Positions 8,716-16,786 of a stretch of DNA of 42,858 nucleotides are shown here, piece after piece (position 1 is the stretch's first letter; every line of letters begins with the position of its first letter). The DNA lies in assembly GCA_002441545.1 (NCBI GenBank), contig DJWL01000011.1, positions 1-42,858 on the forward strand. Reading direction: 5' to 3'. Origin of the DNA: Flavobacteriaceae bacterium UBA6231 (GTDB lineage: Bacteria > Bacteroidota > Bacteroidia > Flavobacteriales > Flavobacteriaceae). The notes beneath the pieces were generated by a model, which saw only the letters and a program-made list of their open reading frames with translations, had not been told where the DNA came from and ran no database searches. Made by a program: the position numbers and the translations under genes.

Positions 8716-8750
8716 TACCTTTACTTGTTAGCCTATTAACAAAAGCTAAC
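8716..8750 (+). promoter_or_regulatory. near-consensus -7 box and nested inverted repeats before the AraC-type gene
   Basis: TACCTTTA (8716-8723) is one base off TAnnTTTG. It is followed by two overlapping inverted repeats: TTGTTA-N6-TAACAA (8725-8742) and GTTAGC-N12-GCTAAC (8727-8750), ending ten bases before the ATG at 8761. Their position suggests an operator or a 5' hairpin; the function is inferred. Confidence 0.35.
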
Positions 8751-8760
8751 CCATTTTTAC

Positions 8761-9327
8761 ATGAAACTATTCCTAAAATTTGATTTTAACACAATCAGTA
8801 AAAAAATATTGGAGTCTAAGTTTAATGAGCTAAACTTGGAATACAAAATTGTAGGCTTTGGAGAAGTTGAACTATTAAAAAATTTAACTTCAGAGGAATA
8901 CGATGCGTTAAAGGATTCCTTCAATGACTATGGTATTAAAATAGTGGAAAATGAGAAAAGTATTTTGGTACAAAAAATTAAAGATGCTTTGATTGACATG
9001 GTTTTTAATGAAGACACGAATGTGAATGTAAAAAGCTCAGTTTATTTATCTGAAAAATTAGGTCATAGTTATGGCTATCTTTCTAATTTATTTTCTGAAG
9101 TTACATATTCGTCTATAGAAAACTTTATGATTATTCAAAAAATTGAATATTCAAAACAACTCCTTTTAAATACAGATTTAACATTAACAGAAATTGCATT
9201 TAAACTAAATTATTCCAGTGTTGCTCATTTAAGCACACAGTTTAAAAATACAACAGGCATTACGCCGTCTGCATTTCAGCGCATTATTTTTAAAAGAAGA
9301 GATATTGCGCAACAAAAAACGAAATAG
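8761..9327 (+). CDS. AraC-type transcriptional regulator (short form)
   Basis: A 188-residue protein. The C-terminal ~100 residues form an AraC double helix-turn-helix: first HTH at about LSEKLGHSYGYLSNLFSEV, then LTLTEIAFKLNYSSVAHLST and the signature tail FKNTTGITPSAFQRI. The first ~65 residues (MKLFLKFDFNTISKKILESK onward) look like a small alpha-beta sensor rather than the usual cupin arm. It lies 14 bases before the receiver gene and opens the 8761-14251 module. Possible autoregulation is suggested by the inverted repeats just upstream. Ligand and targets are unknown. Confidence 0.88.
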   Translation: MKLFLKFDFNTISKKILESKFNELNLEYKIVGFGEVELLKNLTSEEYDALKDSFNDYGIKIVENEKSILVQKIKDALIDMVFNEDTNVNVKSSVYLSEKLGHSYGYLSNLFSEVTYSSIENFMIIQKIEYSKQLLLNTDLTLTEIAFKLNYSSVAHLSTQFKNTTGITPSAFQRIIFKRRDIAQQKTK

Positions 9328-9341
9328 TTAAATAATAAATC

Positions 9342-9788
9342 ATGCAAAACGAATACATCTATTTAATTCTGGCAGATGATGATAAAGATGACCGTCTTTT
9401 TTTTACAGATGCTTTTAGCGAATTAAAAATCAATACAAAAGTTAACACTTTTAATGATGGTGTAGAGCTCATGAATTATTTAAACAAAGAAGATTCACTT
9501 ATGCCCAATGTTCTTTTTCTAGATTTAAACATGCCAAAAAAAACAGGGATAGAATGTTTGATTGAAATTAAGGCCAATACTAAAATGTCTGGAATAGCCA
9601 TTGTTATCTATTCCACATCAGCATCGGAAGAAGATATAGAAAAAACATTTGTGCTGGGAGCCAATATCTATATAAAAAAACCGGACAGCTTTAAAAAGCT
9701 TAAAAAAGTACTTTCAGAAGTCGTTTCCATTAATTGGCAGTATCACACCAACAGTTTAAATAAAGACAATTTTTTATTGCGACTATAA
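9342..9788 (+). CDS. single-domain response regulator (CheY-like receiver)
   Basis: A stand-alone receiver of 148 aa without a DNA-binding output. The acidic pocket D12-D14, the phospho-acceptor D61 in LFLDLNMPKK, the switch serine in VIYSTSAS and the lysine in YIKKPDS are all present. This subtype in Bacteroidetes often passes phosphate between a hybrid or PAS kinase and another output. Its stop overlaps the ATG of the kinase gene by one base (TAATG), so the two are translationally coupled and probably a cognate pair. Confidence 0.93.
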   Translation: MQNEYIYLILADDDKDDRLFFTDAFSELKINTKVNTFNDGVELMNYLNKEDSLMPNVLFLDLNMPKKTGIECLIEIKANTKMSGIAIVIYSTSASEEDIEKTFVLGANIYIKKPDSFKKLKKVLSEVVSINWQYHTNSLNKDNFLLRL

Positions 9789-11572
9789 TGGACAGTAAAA
9801 ATGTATTTAAATCGGTGTTATTTTTAAGAATCGTTCTTTTAATGGGTTTGTTTATCATTCTTGTTATAGGAGGTTTTACCTACAAACACATTTCCGATTT
9901 GACCAAATCAACAAAAATCGTTATTAGTACCTACGAAGTTAATGTTGAATTGGAACATATAAATTCTTATTTAAGCAACGCCGAAAGTGGACACAGAAAA
10001 TATATACTAACAAAAGACACATCGTATTTAGAACCTTATTTTGATGCTAGAAAAAATATTAATAGTTCATTTCTTCAACTAAAAAAATTAACAATAGTAA
10101 ATGCTAAACAACAGGAAAATTTAGCAGTATTAAATAATTTAATAGACAAACTTTTTACTAACTTTTCTAAAACGGATGCTCTTGTTAAAAATGATGAGAT
10201 TAGCACAGAATCGTTTAAAACACAGTTATTTGAAGAAAAAATAATACTGGACAGTATTAGAAAGCAGGTTAGCGAGATAATCGATCTCGAAAATAAACTA
10301 CTTAATGAGCGGCAAAAAGAATATCAAAGTGATTTAAAGTTTACCCCATTATTTTTTTATTTGGTTTTATTGGTAACCCTTCTTATAATCATTATAGCTT
10401 TTAGTAAAATCAATACAGATTTATTAAAAATAAAAGCAAAAAACGATCAGTTATTAATTTTTAAAGAATCTACAAATCAGTCAGAAATTATTGGCAAACA
10501 TGGTAATTGGGTTTGGCATATCGATTCTAATATATTTACTTATTCAGATAATTTTTTTCGGCTATTAGGAGAGGAACCTCAATCATTTGAAGCTAATTTT
10601 GATAATTTTTTAAAATTTGTTCATCCAGAAGACGTTGATAGACTGGCGAAGGAATTAGATAAAATGATAAAGAATGAAGAGTTGCCCTTTGTAAGTTATA
10701 GAATTGTTCAAAAAAATGGAACAACCAAATATTTAAAGGCTTATGCAAAAGCTTTTTATAGTGCAGATGGTCAAAAAAGATTATTGGGTATTACCAGTGA
10801 TATTACAGATGAAATTGAAAGTTTTTTAGTGCTTGAACAACGGAATTTGGAACTGGAACATAATAACGAAGAACTTTCAGAATTTACTTATGTGGCCAGT
10901 CACGATTTGCAGGAACCATTGCGAAAAATTCAAACATTTATATCCAGATTGGAAGAAAAAGAATCTAAAAACATTTCAAGTACAGGGCTCCAATATTTAG
11001 AACGCATTAATGTAGCTGTAACAAGAATGCGTTTATTGATAGATGATTTACTCCAGTTTTCAAGAACCAACAAGCCAGATAAAGAATTTGTTGTAACAGA
11101 TTTAAATGATCTTCTTGAATTTGCGACGCAGGATTTAGCTGAAATTATTTCAGAAAAAAAAGCAATAATTACTAGTGCAATTTTGCCAAAAGTATCAGTA
11201 ATTCCTTTTCAGATACAGCAAATGTTTTTAAACCTCTTAAGCAATTCATTAAAATATAGTAAAAATGATACGGCTCCAATTATTAATATTGAGTATACAA
11301 AAATTAAAGCAAAAGAGGATATACACCTAAATAATGCTGTAAAAAGCAGTTACCATAAAATTACTTTTTTAGATAATGGTATTGGTTTTGAGCAGAAATA
11401 TGTCGATCAAATATTTGAATTATTTAGCAGACTTCATGATAAAGAAGAATATTCAGGTACTGGTGTTGGGCTTTCAATTTGCAAAAAGATTGTTGATAAC
11501 CACCAGGGATTTATTTTTGCTGAAAGCGAACTACATGTTGGTGCCATTTTTACAATTTACCTTCCAGAATAG
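9788..11572 (+). CDS. membrane-bound sensor histidine kinase (CHASE3-PAS-HisKA-HATPase)
   Basis: A 594-residue sensor. Helix 1 (VLFLRIVLLMGLFIILVIGG) and helix 2 at about residues 187-205 bracket a periplasmic CHASE3-type domain containing SYLSNAESGHRKYILTKD. A PAS/PAC domain follows (NWVWHIDSNIFTYSDNFFRL; GITSDITDEIE). The HisKA phosphoacceptor is H372 in YVASHDLQEPLRKIQTFI. The ATPase shows the N box MFLNLLSNSLKYSK, G1 FLDNGIGFEQKY, F box EIFELFSRL-like sequence and G2 GTGVGLSICKKI. It has no fused receiver, matching the separate receiver gene it overlaps by one base. CHASE3 ligands are generally unknown. Confidence 0.92.
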   Translation: MDSKNVFKSVLFLRIVLLMGLFIILVIGGFTYKHISDLTKSTKIVISTYEVNVELEHINSYLSNAESGHRKYILTKDTSYLEPYFDARKNINSSFLQLKKLTIVNAKQQENLAVLNNLIDKLFTNFSKTDALVKNDEISTESFKTQLFEEKIILDSIRKQVSEIIDLENKLLNERQKEYQSDLKFTPLFFYLVLLVTLLIIIIAFSKINTDLLKIKAKNDQLLIFKESTNQSEIIGKHGNWVWHIDSNIFTYSDNFFRLLGEEPQSFEANFDNFLKFVHPEDVDRLAKELDKMIKNEELPFVSYRIVQKNGTTKYLKAYAKAFYSADGQKRLLGITSDITDEIESFLVLEQRNLELEHNNEELSEFTYVASHDLQEPLRKIQTFISRLEEKESKNISSTGLQYLERINVAVTRMRLLIDDLLQFSRTNKPDKEFVVTDLNDLLEFATQDLAEIISEKKAIITSAILPKVSVIPFQIQQMFLNLLSNSLKYSKNDTAPIINIEYTKIKAKEDIHLNNAVKSSYHKITFLDNGIGFEQKYVDQIFELFSRLHDKEEYSGTGVGLSICKKIVDNHQGFIFAESELHVGAIFTIYLPE

Positions 11573-11597
11573 GTTTATATCAATTCAAAAATCTTTT

Positions 11598-11634
11598 AAA
11601 AAAGCTCCAAGGTATTTCACCTTAGAGCTTTTTT
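11598..11634 (+). terminator. terminator after the histidine kinase gene
   Basis: AAAGCTC-C-AAGGT pairs with ACCTT-A-GAGCTTT around a 5-base loop, followed by a T-run. It separates the regulatory genes from the small membrane-protein genes downstream. Confidence 0.75.
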
Positions 11635-11767
11635 ATGTTATGAACCTTTTTATAGATAAGCATTGAAATTCTATAACAAACATTCAAAATGCTGTAACAT
11701 AAAAGGACTAATAGGGATGCACCTTTGTAATAGAAATTATTTATAACAATTTAAAAAATAAAATATC

Positions 11768-11920
11768 ATGAGAAGTTTATTGTATTTAGTCGCGGTTATA
11801 CTTGTAATAGGGTGGGCTTTAGGGTTCTTCGTTTACAGCGCAGGAGGTTTAATCCACATATTATTAGTTATTGCGGTCATTGCAATATTATTTAGACTTA
11901 TAGGCGGTAGAGGAGTTTAA
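11768..11920 (+). CDS. Lmo0937-family small membrane protein
   Basis: A 50-residue protein translated as MRSLLYLVAVILVIGWALGF and then FVYSAGGLIHILLVIAVIAI followed by LFRLIGGRGV. Two hydrophobic helices and the GWALGFF-GG-IHILLVIA-LFRLI pattern are those of the Lmo0937 membrane family, which is common next to stress genes in Bacteroidetes. Function is unknown. CACCTTTG at 11720-11727, one base off the -7 consensus, lies 40 bases upstream of the ATG. The gene starts a second transcript in the 8761-14251 module. Confidence 0.8.
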   Translation: MRSLLYLVAVILVIGWALGFFVYSAGGLIHILLVIAVIAILFRLIGGRGV

Positions 11921-11993
11921 TCTTCATTTAAACTTAATTAGAAAAAGATGTCATGTAATATAGTGGCATAAAAATAAATTTAAAATAAAAATT

Positions 11994-12254
11994 ATGAAAT
12001 CAAATGTATTAGGAGTTGTAGCTGGATTAGCTGCCGGAGCTTTATTAGGAGTACTTTTTGCACCAGATAGAGGGTCGAAAACAAGAAAAAAAATCAAAAA
12101 TAAATCTAAAAAGGTTAAAGATAATTTAAAAGAAGAATTTGATAATTTTTTAGATGCAGTATCAAAAAAATACGATTCAATTGTAGATAAAGGGGAAGAC
12201 TTACTTGAGAAGGAAAAGGATATAATTAAGGACGCTGTTAACTCCAAAAACTAA
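11994..12254 (+). CDS. YtxH domain-containing protein
   Basis: An 86-residue protein with the hallmark glycine- and alanine-rich helix GVVAGLAAGALLGVLFAPDR followed by GSKTRKKIKNKSKKVKDN, a basic amphipathic helix, and a charged coiled-coil tail. YtxH proteins are general-stress proteins in Gram-positives and are widespread in Bacteroidetes; the single helix probably anchors the coiled coil in the inner membrane. It is followed after 12 bases by the holin-like gene. Molecular function is unknown. Confidence 0.87.
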   Translation: MKSNVLGVVAGLAAGALLGVLFAPDRGSKTRKKIKNKSKKVKDNLKEEFDNFLDAVSKKYDSIVDKGEDLLEKEKDIIKDAVNSKN

Positions 12255-12266
12255 AAAAACAATTTA

Positions 12267-12668
12267 ATGGAACATACAGCTGAAAGCTTAGAAATGCTTT
12301 ATGAAAAAGCGAAGAAGTACACCCAAACCAGTTTAGATTTACTTGTGTTAAACACAATAGATAAATCGGCTGATGTACTTTCATCCTTAACATCAAGGAT
12401 TTTTATTGCTATGGCTGTTGCCATGTTTACATTGTTCATTAATGTTGGAATTAGTCTTTTTATTGGTAAACTACTAAATGAATACTATTTAGGGTTTCTT
12501 ATAGTTTCTGCCTTTTATTTCATAATTGCAAGCGTATTGTATTTCTTTAAAGATAAACTTATTGAGACTCCTATTACCAATATGATAATAGATAAATTAT
12601 TAAAATCTAAAAGATCTGGAATAACCATTCTAGACCAGTTTAAAGAGAAAGAAGATGAAACCATCTAA
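12267..12668 (+). CDS. holin-like (phage holin superfamily III-type) membrane protein
   Basis: 133 aa with an N-terminal amphipathic region, two membrane helices at about residues 44-68 (FIAMAVAMFTLFINVGISLF) and 75-93 (LGFLIVSAFYFIIASVLYFF), and a charged cytoplasmic tail. The two-helix pattern is that of the Bacteroidetes proteins annotated as phage holin family. The context (YtxH, Lmo0937, sensor kinase) is chromosomal stress-type and contains no phage genes, so a lysis role is not implied. Its 3' end overlaps the next gene by 14 bases. Confidence 0.75.
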   Translation: MEHTAESLEMLYEKAKKYTQTSLDLLVLNTIDKSADVLSSLTSRIFIAMAVAMFTLFINVGISLFIGKLLNEYYLGFLIVSAFYFIIASVLYFFKDKLIETPITNMIIDKLLKSKRSGITILDQFKEKEDETI

Positions 12669-12999
12669 AAATCAAATACAATCTTTAAATAAAGCCATTA
12701 GTTTATTGGAAAATCAAAGAAAAGAAGAGTTTGTTGAGTTAAAGAGTCAATTTTTCAAAACAGGCGAACATTTAAGACCTATTAATATATTAAATCAAAC
12801 TATAAAAGATTTAGGTGAATCACCAATACTTAAAACCAATCTTTTTGAAACGCTAATAAGTGTAACAGGAGGTTATTTTTCAAAGAAAATGATTATAGGC
12901 AAATCAAATTCTATTATAAAAACATTGATGGGATATGTTTTGCAGTATAGCGTAACAAATTTCATTTCAAAAAAAGTCAGCTCTAATGAAAGTGATTAA
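12655..12999 (+). CDS. unknown protein translationally coupled to the holin-like gene
   Basis: 114 aa, mostly helical and charged at the N-terminus (KAISLLENQRKEEFVELKSQ), then a region of about residues 60-105 with glycine and hydrophobic residues (ETLISVTGGYFSKKMIIGKS; GYVLQYSVTNFI) that could associate with a membrane. The ATG lies inside the end of the previous gene. No family was recognised with confidence; similar small proteins follow YtxH and holin-like genes in Flavobacteria, which I recall but cannot verify here. Confidence 0.75.
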   Translation: MKPSKNQIQSLNKAISLLENQRKEEFVELKSQFFKTGEHLRPINILNQTIKDLGESPILKTNLFETLISVTGGYFSKKMIIGKSNSIIKTLMGYVLQYSVTNFISKKVSSNESD

Positions 13000-13050
13000 A
13001 AAATTAAAACAATAATATTTAAAGAACAACAATAATTTAAAACCAAAAAA

Positions 13051-13713
13051 ATGAAAACATTAAAATTAACATTAACAATTGTTGCCATTGCAGCAATATT
13101 TTCGTCTTGTAAAGATGATAAAAAGGAAATAGCACAAAAACAAGTTGATGTGTATAGCGCATATATTGATTCTGTTAGCAATGTAACTACTGTTGAAGCC
13201 TCAAAAAACTGGAATGCAATCGAAAGTGGCTTTCAAAAAAACAAAGCAGATGCAGATAACGCTATAGTAACCGTTAAAGATAATTCTGAAATGCAAGTGT
13301 CTATTGATGCCTCAACAGATCAGTACATGGTTTTTAAAGCAGAGGTTAAAGCTGAAACAGAAGCAATGGAAGCTGCAAACTTAAAGCTGATGATGAGACA
13401 ATCGTTATTAGGAAATGGCTTTAATGGAGGCGATATGAAATTTACCTGGATTAATAAAGATAATATTTTAAGTGTTTATCAAAATTTTGTAGACACGGCT
13501 GAGAAAAATAAAGATTCATATTCAAGAGAAGATTGGGATGAAATTAAATTATTGTACGAAGCCATTGATACCAGAAAAAATACTGTAGAAAAAGAAGGTT
13601 TAACAAGCTCTGATAATAGAAAAATATCGAGCTTAAAATTAAAATTTGCCCCAATGTATACATTTAATAGAATGGGTGCAAAATCTGATGAAAATGCTGA
13701 AGCCAAAGAGTAA
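13051..13713 (+). CDS. lipoprotein of unknown function
   Basis: 220 aa with a lipoprotein signal ending IFSSC at residue 20 followed by KDDKK. In Bacteroidetes an acidic residue close to the lipidated cysteine favours surface or outer-membrane sorting, although the lysine at +2 makes this uncertain. The mature part is helical and strongly charged with no cysteines, ending in SDENAEAKE; it looks like an elongated helical bundle. No enzyme motif is visible. It sits 51 bases after the 12655 gene and 34 bases before the barrel gene, so it is probably in the same operon. Confidence 0.78.
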   Translation: MKTLKLTLTIVAIAAIFSSCKDDKKEIAQKQVDVYSAYIDSVSNVTTVEASKNWNAIESGFQKNKADADNAIVTVKDNSEMQVSIDASTDQYMVFKAEVKAETEAMEAANLKLMMRQSLLGNGFNGGDMKFTWINKDNILSVYQNFVDTAEKNKDSYSREDWDEIKLLYEAIDTRKNTVEKEGLTSSDNRKISSLKLKFAPMYTFNRMGAKSDENAEAKE

Positions 13714-13747
13714 TTATAAAAGTAAATAATAACTAAAAAATATAAAA

Positions 13748-14251
13748 ATGAATAAATTTTTAATAACAGGTATAATAGCTTTAATTTCTATTGTATCAAT
13801 GAACGCACAGGATGTTTCAAAAAATGCTTTAGGATTACGTTTAGGAGACAGTGGTGGGTTCGGAACTGAAATCACTTACCAAAGAGCTTTGGGAAACAGC
13901 ACTAGACTTGAACTAGATTTAGGTTGGAGAAACAGAAAAGACTTCAATCATAATGGTTATGATGATGATGCTATCAAGTTAGCTGCTTTATACCAATGGG
14001 TAATGAACATCGACGGTGATTTCAACTGGTATGTTGGTGTTGGTGGTGGATTAGGTACTTATGGTTATGATTATAACAATGATCATTATAACGATACATT
14101 TGCATTTGCCGCAGGTGATATAGGTATAGAATATAATTTTGATATTCCATTATTAATCTCTTTAGATTTTAGACCTGAATTTGGTGGGAATGGTTATTAC
14201 AAAAACAATTATGGTTCTGATATTGCATTGAGTTTAAGATATCAGTTTTAG
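13748..14251 (+). CDS. small outer-membrane beta-barrel protein
   Basis: 167 aa with signal peptide MNKFLITGIIALISIVSMNA cut before QDVSK. The mature ~147 residues alternate strands and turns (LGLRLGDSGGFGTEITYQRA; WYVGVGGGLGTYGYDYNNDH) and end with SLRYQF, a C-terminal aromatic typical of barrels. The size suits an 8-stranded OmpW/OmpX-like barrel. It closes the module before a strong terminator. A structural role or a small channel is inferred. Confidence 0.82.
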   Translation: MNKFLITGIIALISIVSMNAQDVSKNALGLRLGDSGGFGTEITYQRALGNSTRLELDLGWRNRKDFNHNGYDDDAIKLAALYQWVMNIDGDFNWYVGVGGGLGTYGYDYNNDHYNDTFAFAAGDIGIEYNFDIPLLISLDFRPEFGGNGYYKNNYGSDIALSLRYQF

Positions 14252-14277
14252 TTTTAAAAAAGATAATATTGTAAATT

Positions 14278-14316
14278 GAAAAAAGCCAGAACGCTAAACG
14301 TTCTGGCTTTTTTGTT
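14278..14316. terminator. bidirectional terminator between the barrel gene and the aminotransferase gene
   Basis: AAAAGCCAGAACG pairs with CGTTCTGGCTTTT around CTAAA, with T-runs on both strands. It serves the two converging genes. Confidence 0.9.
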
Positions 14317-14336
14317 TTTAAAAAAGAGGTTGAAGT

Positions 14337-15521
14337 CTAGCTCACAGCTTCTTTTATACGTTTCAGTGCTTCAATTATTTGTTCTTGAGAAGCTGCATAT
14401 GATATTCTAATACAATCTGGATTGCCAAAAGATTCTCCATCTACAGTTGCAACTAAAGCTTCTTCCAATAAGTACATAGAAAAATCAGAAGCATTATTGA
14501 TGGTTTTACCACGTAAAGTTTTTCCAAAGTAGTAGGAAATATTTGGGAATACATAAAAAGCACCTTCAGGGATATTGGTTTTAAAACCTTCAATATTGCT
14601 TAATAAACCTAAAATTAAATCACGGCGTACTTTAAATTCATCAACCATATATTGAACTCGAGTAGGTGATTCATTTAATGCTGTAATTGTTGCACGTTGT
14701 GCAATACAATTGGCACCACTGGTAATTTGACCTTGCATTTTATTACAAGCTCTTGCAATTTTTTCAGGAGCACCAATATAACCAATTCTCCAGCCTGTCA
14801 TAGCAAATGCTTTCGATACACCATTTACGGTAATTGTACGGTCGTACATATCTTCAAATTGTGCCATACTTGCATGACCACCAACATAATTAATGTGTTC
14901 ATAAATCTCATCAGATACCACATAAATGTTTGGGTGTTTCACTATAGCATCGGCTAAAGCTCTTAATTCGGCTTTACTGTAAATAGATCCGCTAGGGTTG
15001 CAAGGCGAGCTAAACCAAATCATTTTAGTTTTTGGAGTAATAGCAGCTTCCAGTTGTTCTGGTGTCATTTTGAAATCTGTTGCAATCGTAGTTTTAACTT
15101 CAACAGGAATCCCATCATTTAATTTAATAAGATCTGCATAACTAACCCAATATGGACAAGGTAGTATAACTTCATCTCCTTTATTGGTCATTACTGCAGC
15201 AATATTTGCTAAAGACTGTTTTGCGCCAGTAGATACCACTATTTGGTTAGGAGTGTAAGTTAACCCATTGTCACGTTTAAATTTAGTAATAATAGCTTGC
15301 TTTAAATCTACATAACCATCAACTGGTGAGTAAGAATTGTAGTTGTCATGAATGGCTTGAATTGCTGCTTCTTTAATAAAATCGGGGGTATTAAAATCAG
15401 GTTCGCCAAGGCTTAACCCGATAATATCTTTTCCTTCAGTTCTCAATTCTCGTGCCTTAGCAGCCATAGCTAACGTAGCAGACGTAGCCATGTTTAAAAT
15501 TCTATCGGATAGTAATTGCAT
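14337..15521 (-). CDS. class I/II PLP-dependent aminotransferase (aspartate aminotransferase type)
   Basis: 394 aa, full length for subgroup I-gamma aspartate aminotransferases. The N-terminus has SLGEPDFNTPDFI; the cofactor region has VVSTGAKQSLANI; WFSSPCNPSGSIYSKAEL holds the substrate-binding N-P-S/T-G; VSDEIYEHINY gives the D and Y that bind the pyridine ring. The Schiff-base lysine is K237 in VNGVSKAFAMTGWRIGY, and RISYAAS supplies the carboxylate-binding arginine. It probably transaminates aspartate or a related amino acid with 2-oxoglutarate in the cytoplasm; the exact substrate is not certain. The gene after it on this strand would be beyond the terminator at 14278. Confidence 0.92.
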   Translation of the reverse strand: MQLLSDRILNMATSATLAMAAKARELRTEGKDIIGLSLGEPDFNTPDFIKEAAIQAIHDNYNSYSPVDGYVDLKQAIITKFKRDNGLTYTPNQIVVSTGAKQSLANIAAVMTNKGDEVILPCPYWVSYADLIKLNDGIPVEVKTTIATDFKMTPEQLEAAITPKTKMIWFSSPCNPSGSIYSKAELRALADAIVKHPNIYVVSDEIYEHINYVGGHASMAQFEDMYDRTITVNGVSKAFAMTGWRIGYIGAPEKIARACNKMQGQITSGANCIAQRATITALNESPTRVQYMVDEFKVRRDLILGLLSNIEGFKTNIPEGAFYVFPNISYYFGKTLRGKTINNASDFSMYLLEEALVATVDGESFGNPDCIRISYAASQEQIIEALKRIKEAVS

Positions 15522-15545
15522 TTAAAAAATAATGGATAAATAATG

Positions 15546-16646
15546 TTAGACTTGTAATGCAGGGTTCATACCCATATCACGTAAGTATTTAAAATGCGCA
15601 ATAATTGCTTTTCGCGTCGTTTTATATTCGTGGTAAGGTAAATTAAATTCTTTAGCAGTTTCTTTAACTATTTTAGAGATTTTAGTGTAATGTATATGAC
15701 TAATATTTGGGAAAATATGGTGTTCAACTTGATGGTTTAAACCACCAGTAAACCAATTTACTATTTTATTTTTTGTACTGAAATTAATAGTTGTATTTAG
15801 CTGATGAATGGCCCAAGTATTTTTCATGGTTCCATCTTCTTCTGGTTGTGGCATTTGTGCTTCTTCCATAACATGTGCTAATTGAAATACAACACTTAAA
15901 ATTAAACCTGCTGTATAATGCATTATGAAAAACCCTATAAGTATTTTCCACCAAGCAATTTCTAAAAACACCATTGGAATTACTATCCAAATGCCTATAT
16001 AAATTATTTTTGAGATAACTAGTTTACTCCAATTCCAAACAGGATTTGGTAATTTTCCATACGATAATTTACGTTTCATGTAACGTTTCATCTGTTGCCA
16101 ATCGGTAGTTATAGCCCAATTTATTGTTAACAAGCCATAAAGCAAAACAGAATAATAGTGTTGAAATTTATGATACCATTTCCATTCAGAATGTTCTGTA
16201 AATCGTAAAATTCGTCCAGCATCTAAATCTTCATCATGACCGTGAATGTTTGTATAGGTATGATGTAAAACATTATGCTGTACTTGCCAGTTATAAACAT
16301 TTCCTGCAAGAATATAAATGCTGCTTCCCATTAATCGGTTAATCCATTCTTTGTTTGAAAAAGAGCCATGATTACCATCATGCATTACATTCATTCCAAC
16401 ACCAGCCATTCCAATACCCATTATAATACTTAAAAGTAATTGGGTCCAACCAGGAATGTTTAATGTTAAGATTAAAAAATATGGAGTTAAAAATATAGAA
16501 AACATCACAATGGTTTTTAGCCAAAGTTGCCAGTTTCCTGTTCTTTTAATATTGTTGTCTTTAAAATAGTCGTTTACACGCTTATTTAATGTTTTAAAAA
16601 ACTTTGCAGAATCTGTTCTTGAGAATGAAAGTGTTTGTTTTATCAT
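15546..16646 (-). CDS. membrane fatty-acid desaturase (acyl-CoA / front-end type)
   Basis: An inner-membrane di-iron enzyme introducing a cis double bond into acyl chains, relevant to membrane fluidity. The three histidine boxes are complete: HDGNH (H89-H93), HNVLHH (H124-H129) and QVEHH (Q306-H310). A glutamine replacing the first histidine of box 3 marks the front-end (delta-5/delta-6 or linoleoyl-CoA) subfamily. It lacks a fused cytochrome b5 domain and has 366 aa. Upstream lie a good -33/-7 pair and an inverted repeat shared with rsmG. The aminotransferase gene follows after 24 bases, so co-transcription is possible although the functions are unrelated. Confidence 0.9.
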   Translation of the reverse strand: MIKQTLSFSRTDSAKFFKTLNKRVNDYFKDNNIKRTGNWQLWLKTIVMFSIFLTPYFLILTLNIPGWTQLLLSIIMGIGMAGVGMNVMHDGNHGSFSNKEWINRLMGSSIYILAGNVYNWQVQHNVLHHTYTNIHGHDEDLDAGRILRFTEHSEWKWYHKFQHYYSVLLYGLLTINWAITTDWQQMKRYMKRKLSYGKLPNPVWNWSKLVISKIIYIGIWIVIPMVFLEIAWWKILIGFFIMHYTAGLILSVVFQLAHVMEEAQMPQPEEDGTMKNTWAIHQLNTTINFSTKNKIVNWFTGGLNHQVEHHIFPNISHIHYTKISKIVKETAKEFNLPYHEYKTTRKAIIAHFKYLRDMGMNPALQV

Positions 16647-16697
16647 GCTATTAATTTAAATTGTGTTACAAAATTTATTCAATTTATATACACTTTG

Positions 16698-16705
16698 CAA
16701 AGATA
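16698..16705 (-). promoter_or_regulatory. -7 box (TATCTTTG) of the desaturase promoter
   Basis: On the minus strand TATCTTTG, an exact TAnnTTTG match, is preceded about 17 bases upstream by TTG (a -33-like element, TTGATTCGG). It lies 52 bases before the desaturase ATG and is the best-formed promoter in the window. Confidence 0.55.
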
Positions 16706-16738
16706 GACATAAACCGAATCAACTTATAACGATTTTTC

Positions 16739-16771
16739 GCAAAAATATGTATGTAAATAGCATATTTTTGC
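16739..16771. repeat. perfect 11-bp inverted repeat in the desaturase/rsmG divergent spacer
   Basis: GCAAAAATATG and CATATTTTTGC are exact reverse complements separated by 11 bases. Each arm contains TATTTTTG reading outward, which also fits the -7 consensus, so this may be an operator or a pair of symmetrical promoter elements. It ends 15 bases before the rsmG ATG. Confidence 0.5.
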
Positions 16772-16786
16772 ATAAAATTATGAGTT

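Noticed and set aside
11376..11666. A plus-strand frame overlapping the end of the histidine kinase gene
   Set aside because: It runs in another frame through the conserved ATPase motifs and through the terminator; it has no own signal and is a shadow.
11661..11695. AGCATT...AATGCT repeat before the Lmo0937-like gene, and the CAAAATGCT string shared with the spacer before 8761
   Set aside because: Six-base arms and a nine-base shared string are expected by chance in AT-rich DNA; no further similarity between the two spacers was found.
12267..12668. Holin-family gene as evidence for a prophage
   Set aside because: No phage structural, lysis or integrase genes are near; the neighbours are YtxH, Lmo0937-like and sensory genes, so it is an ordinary chromosomal membrane protein.
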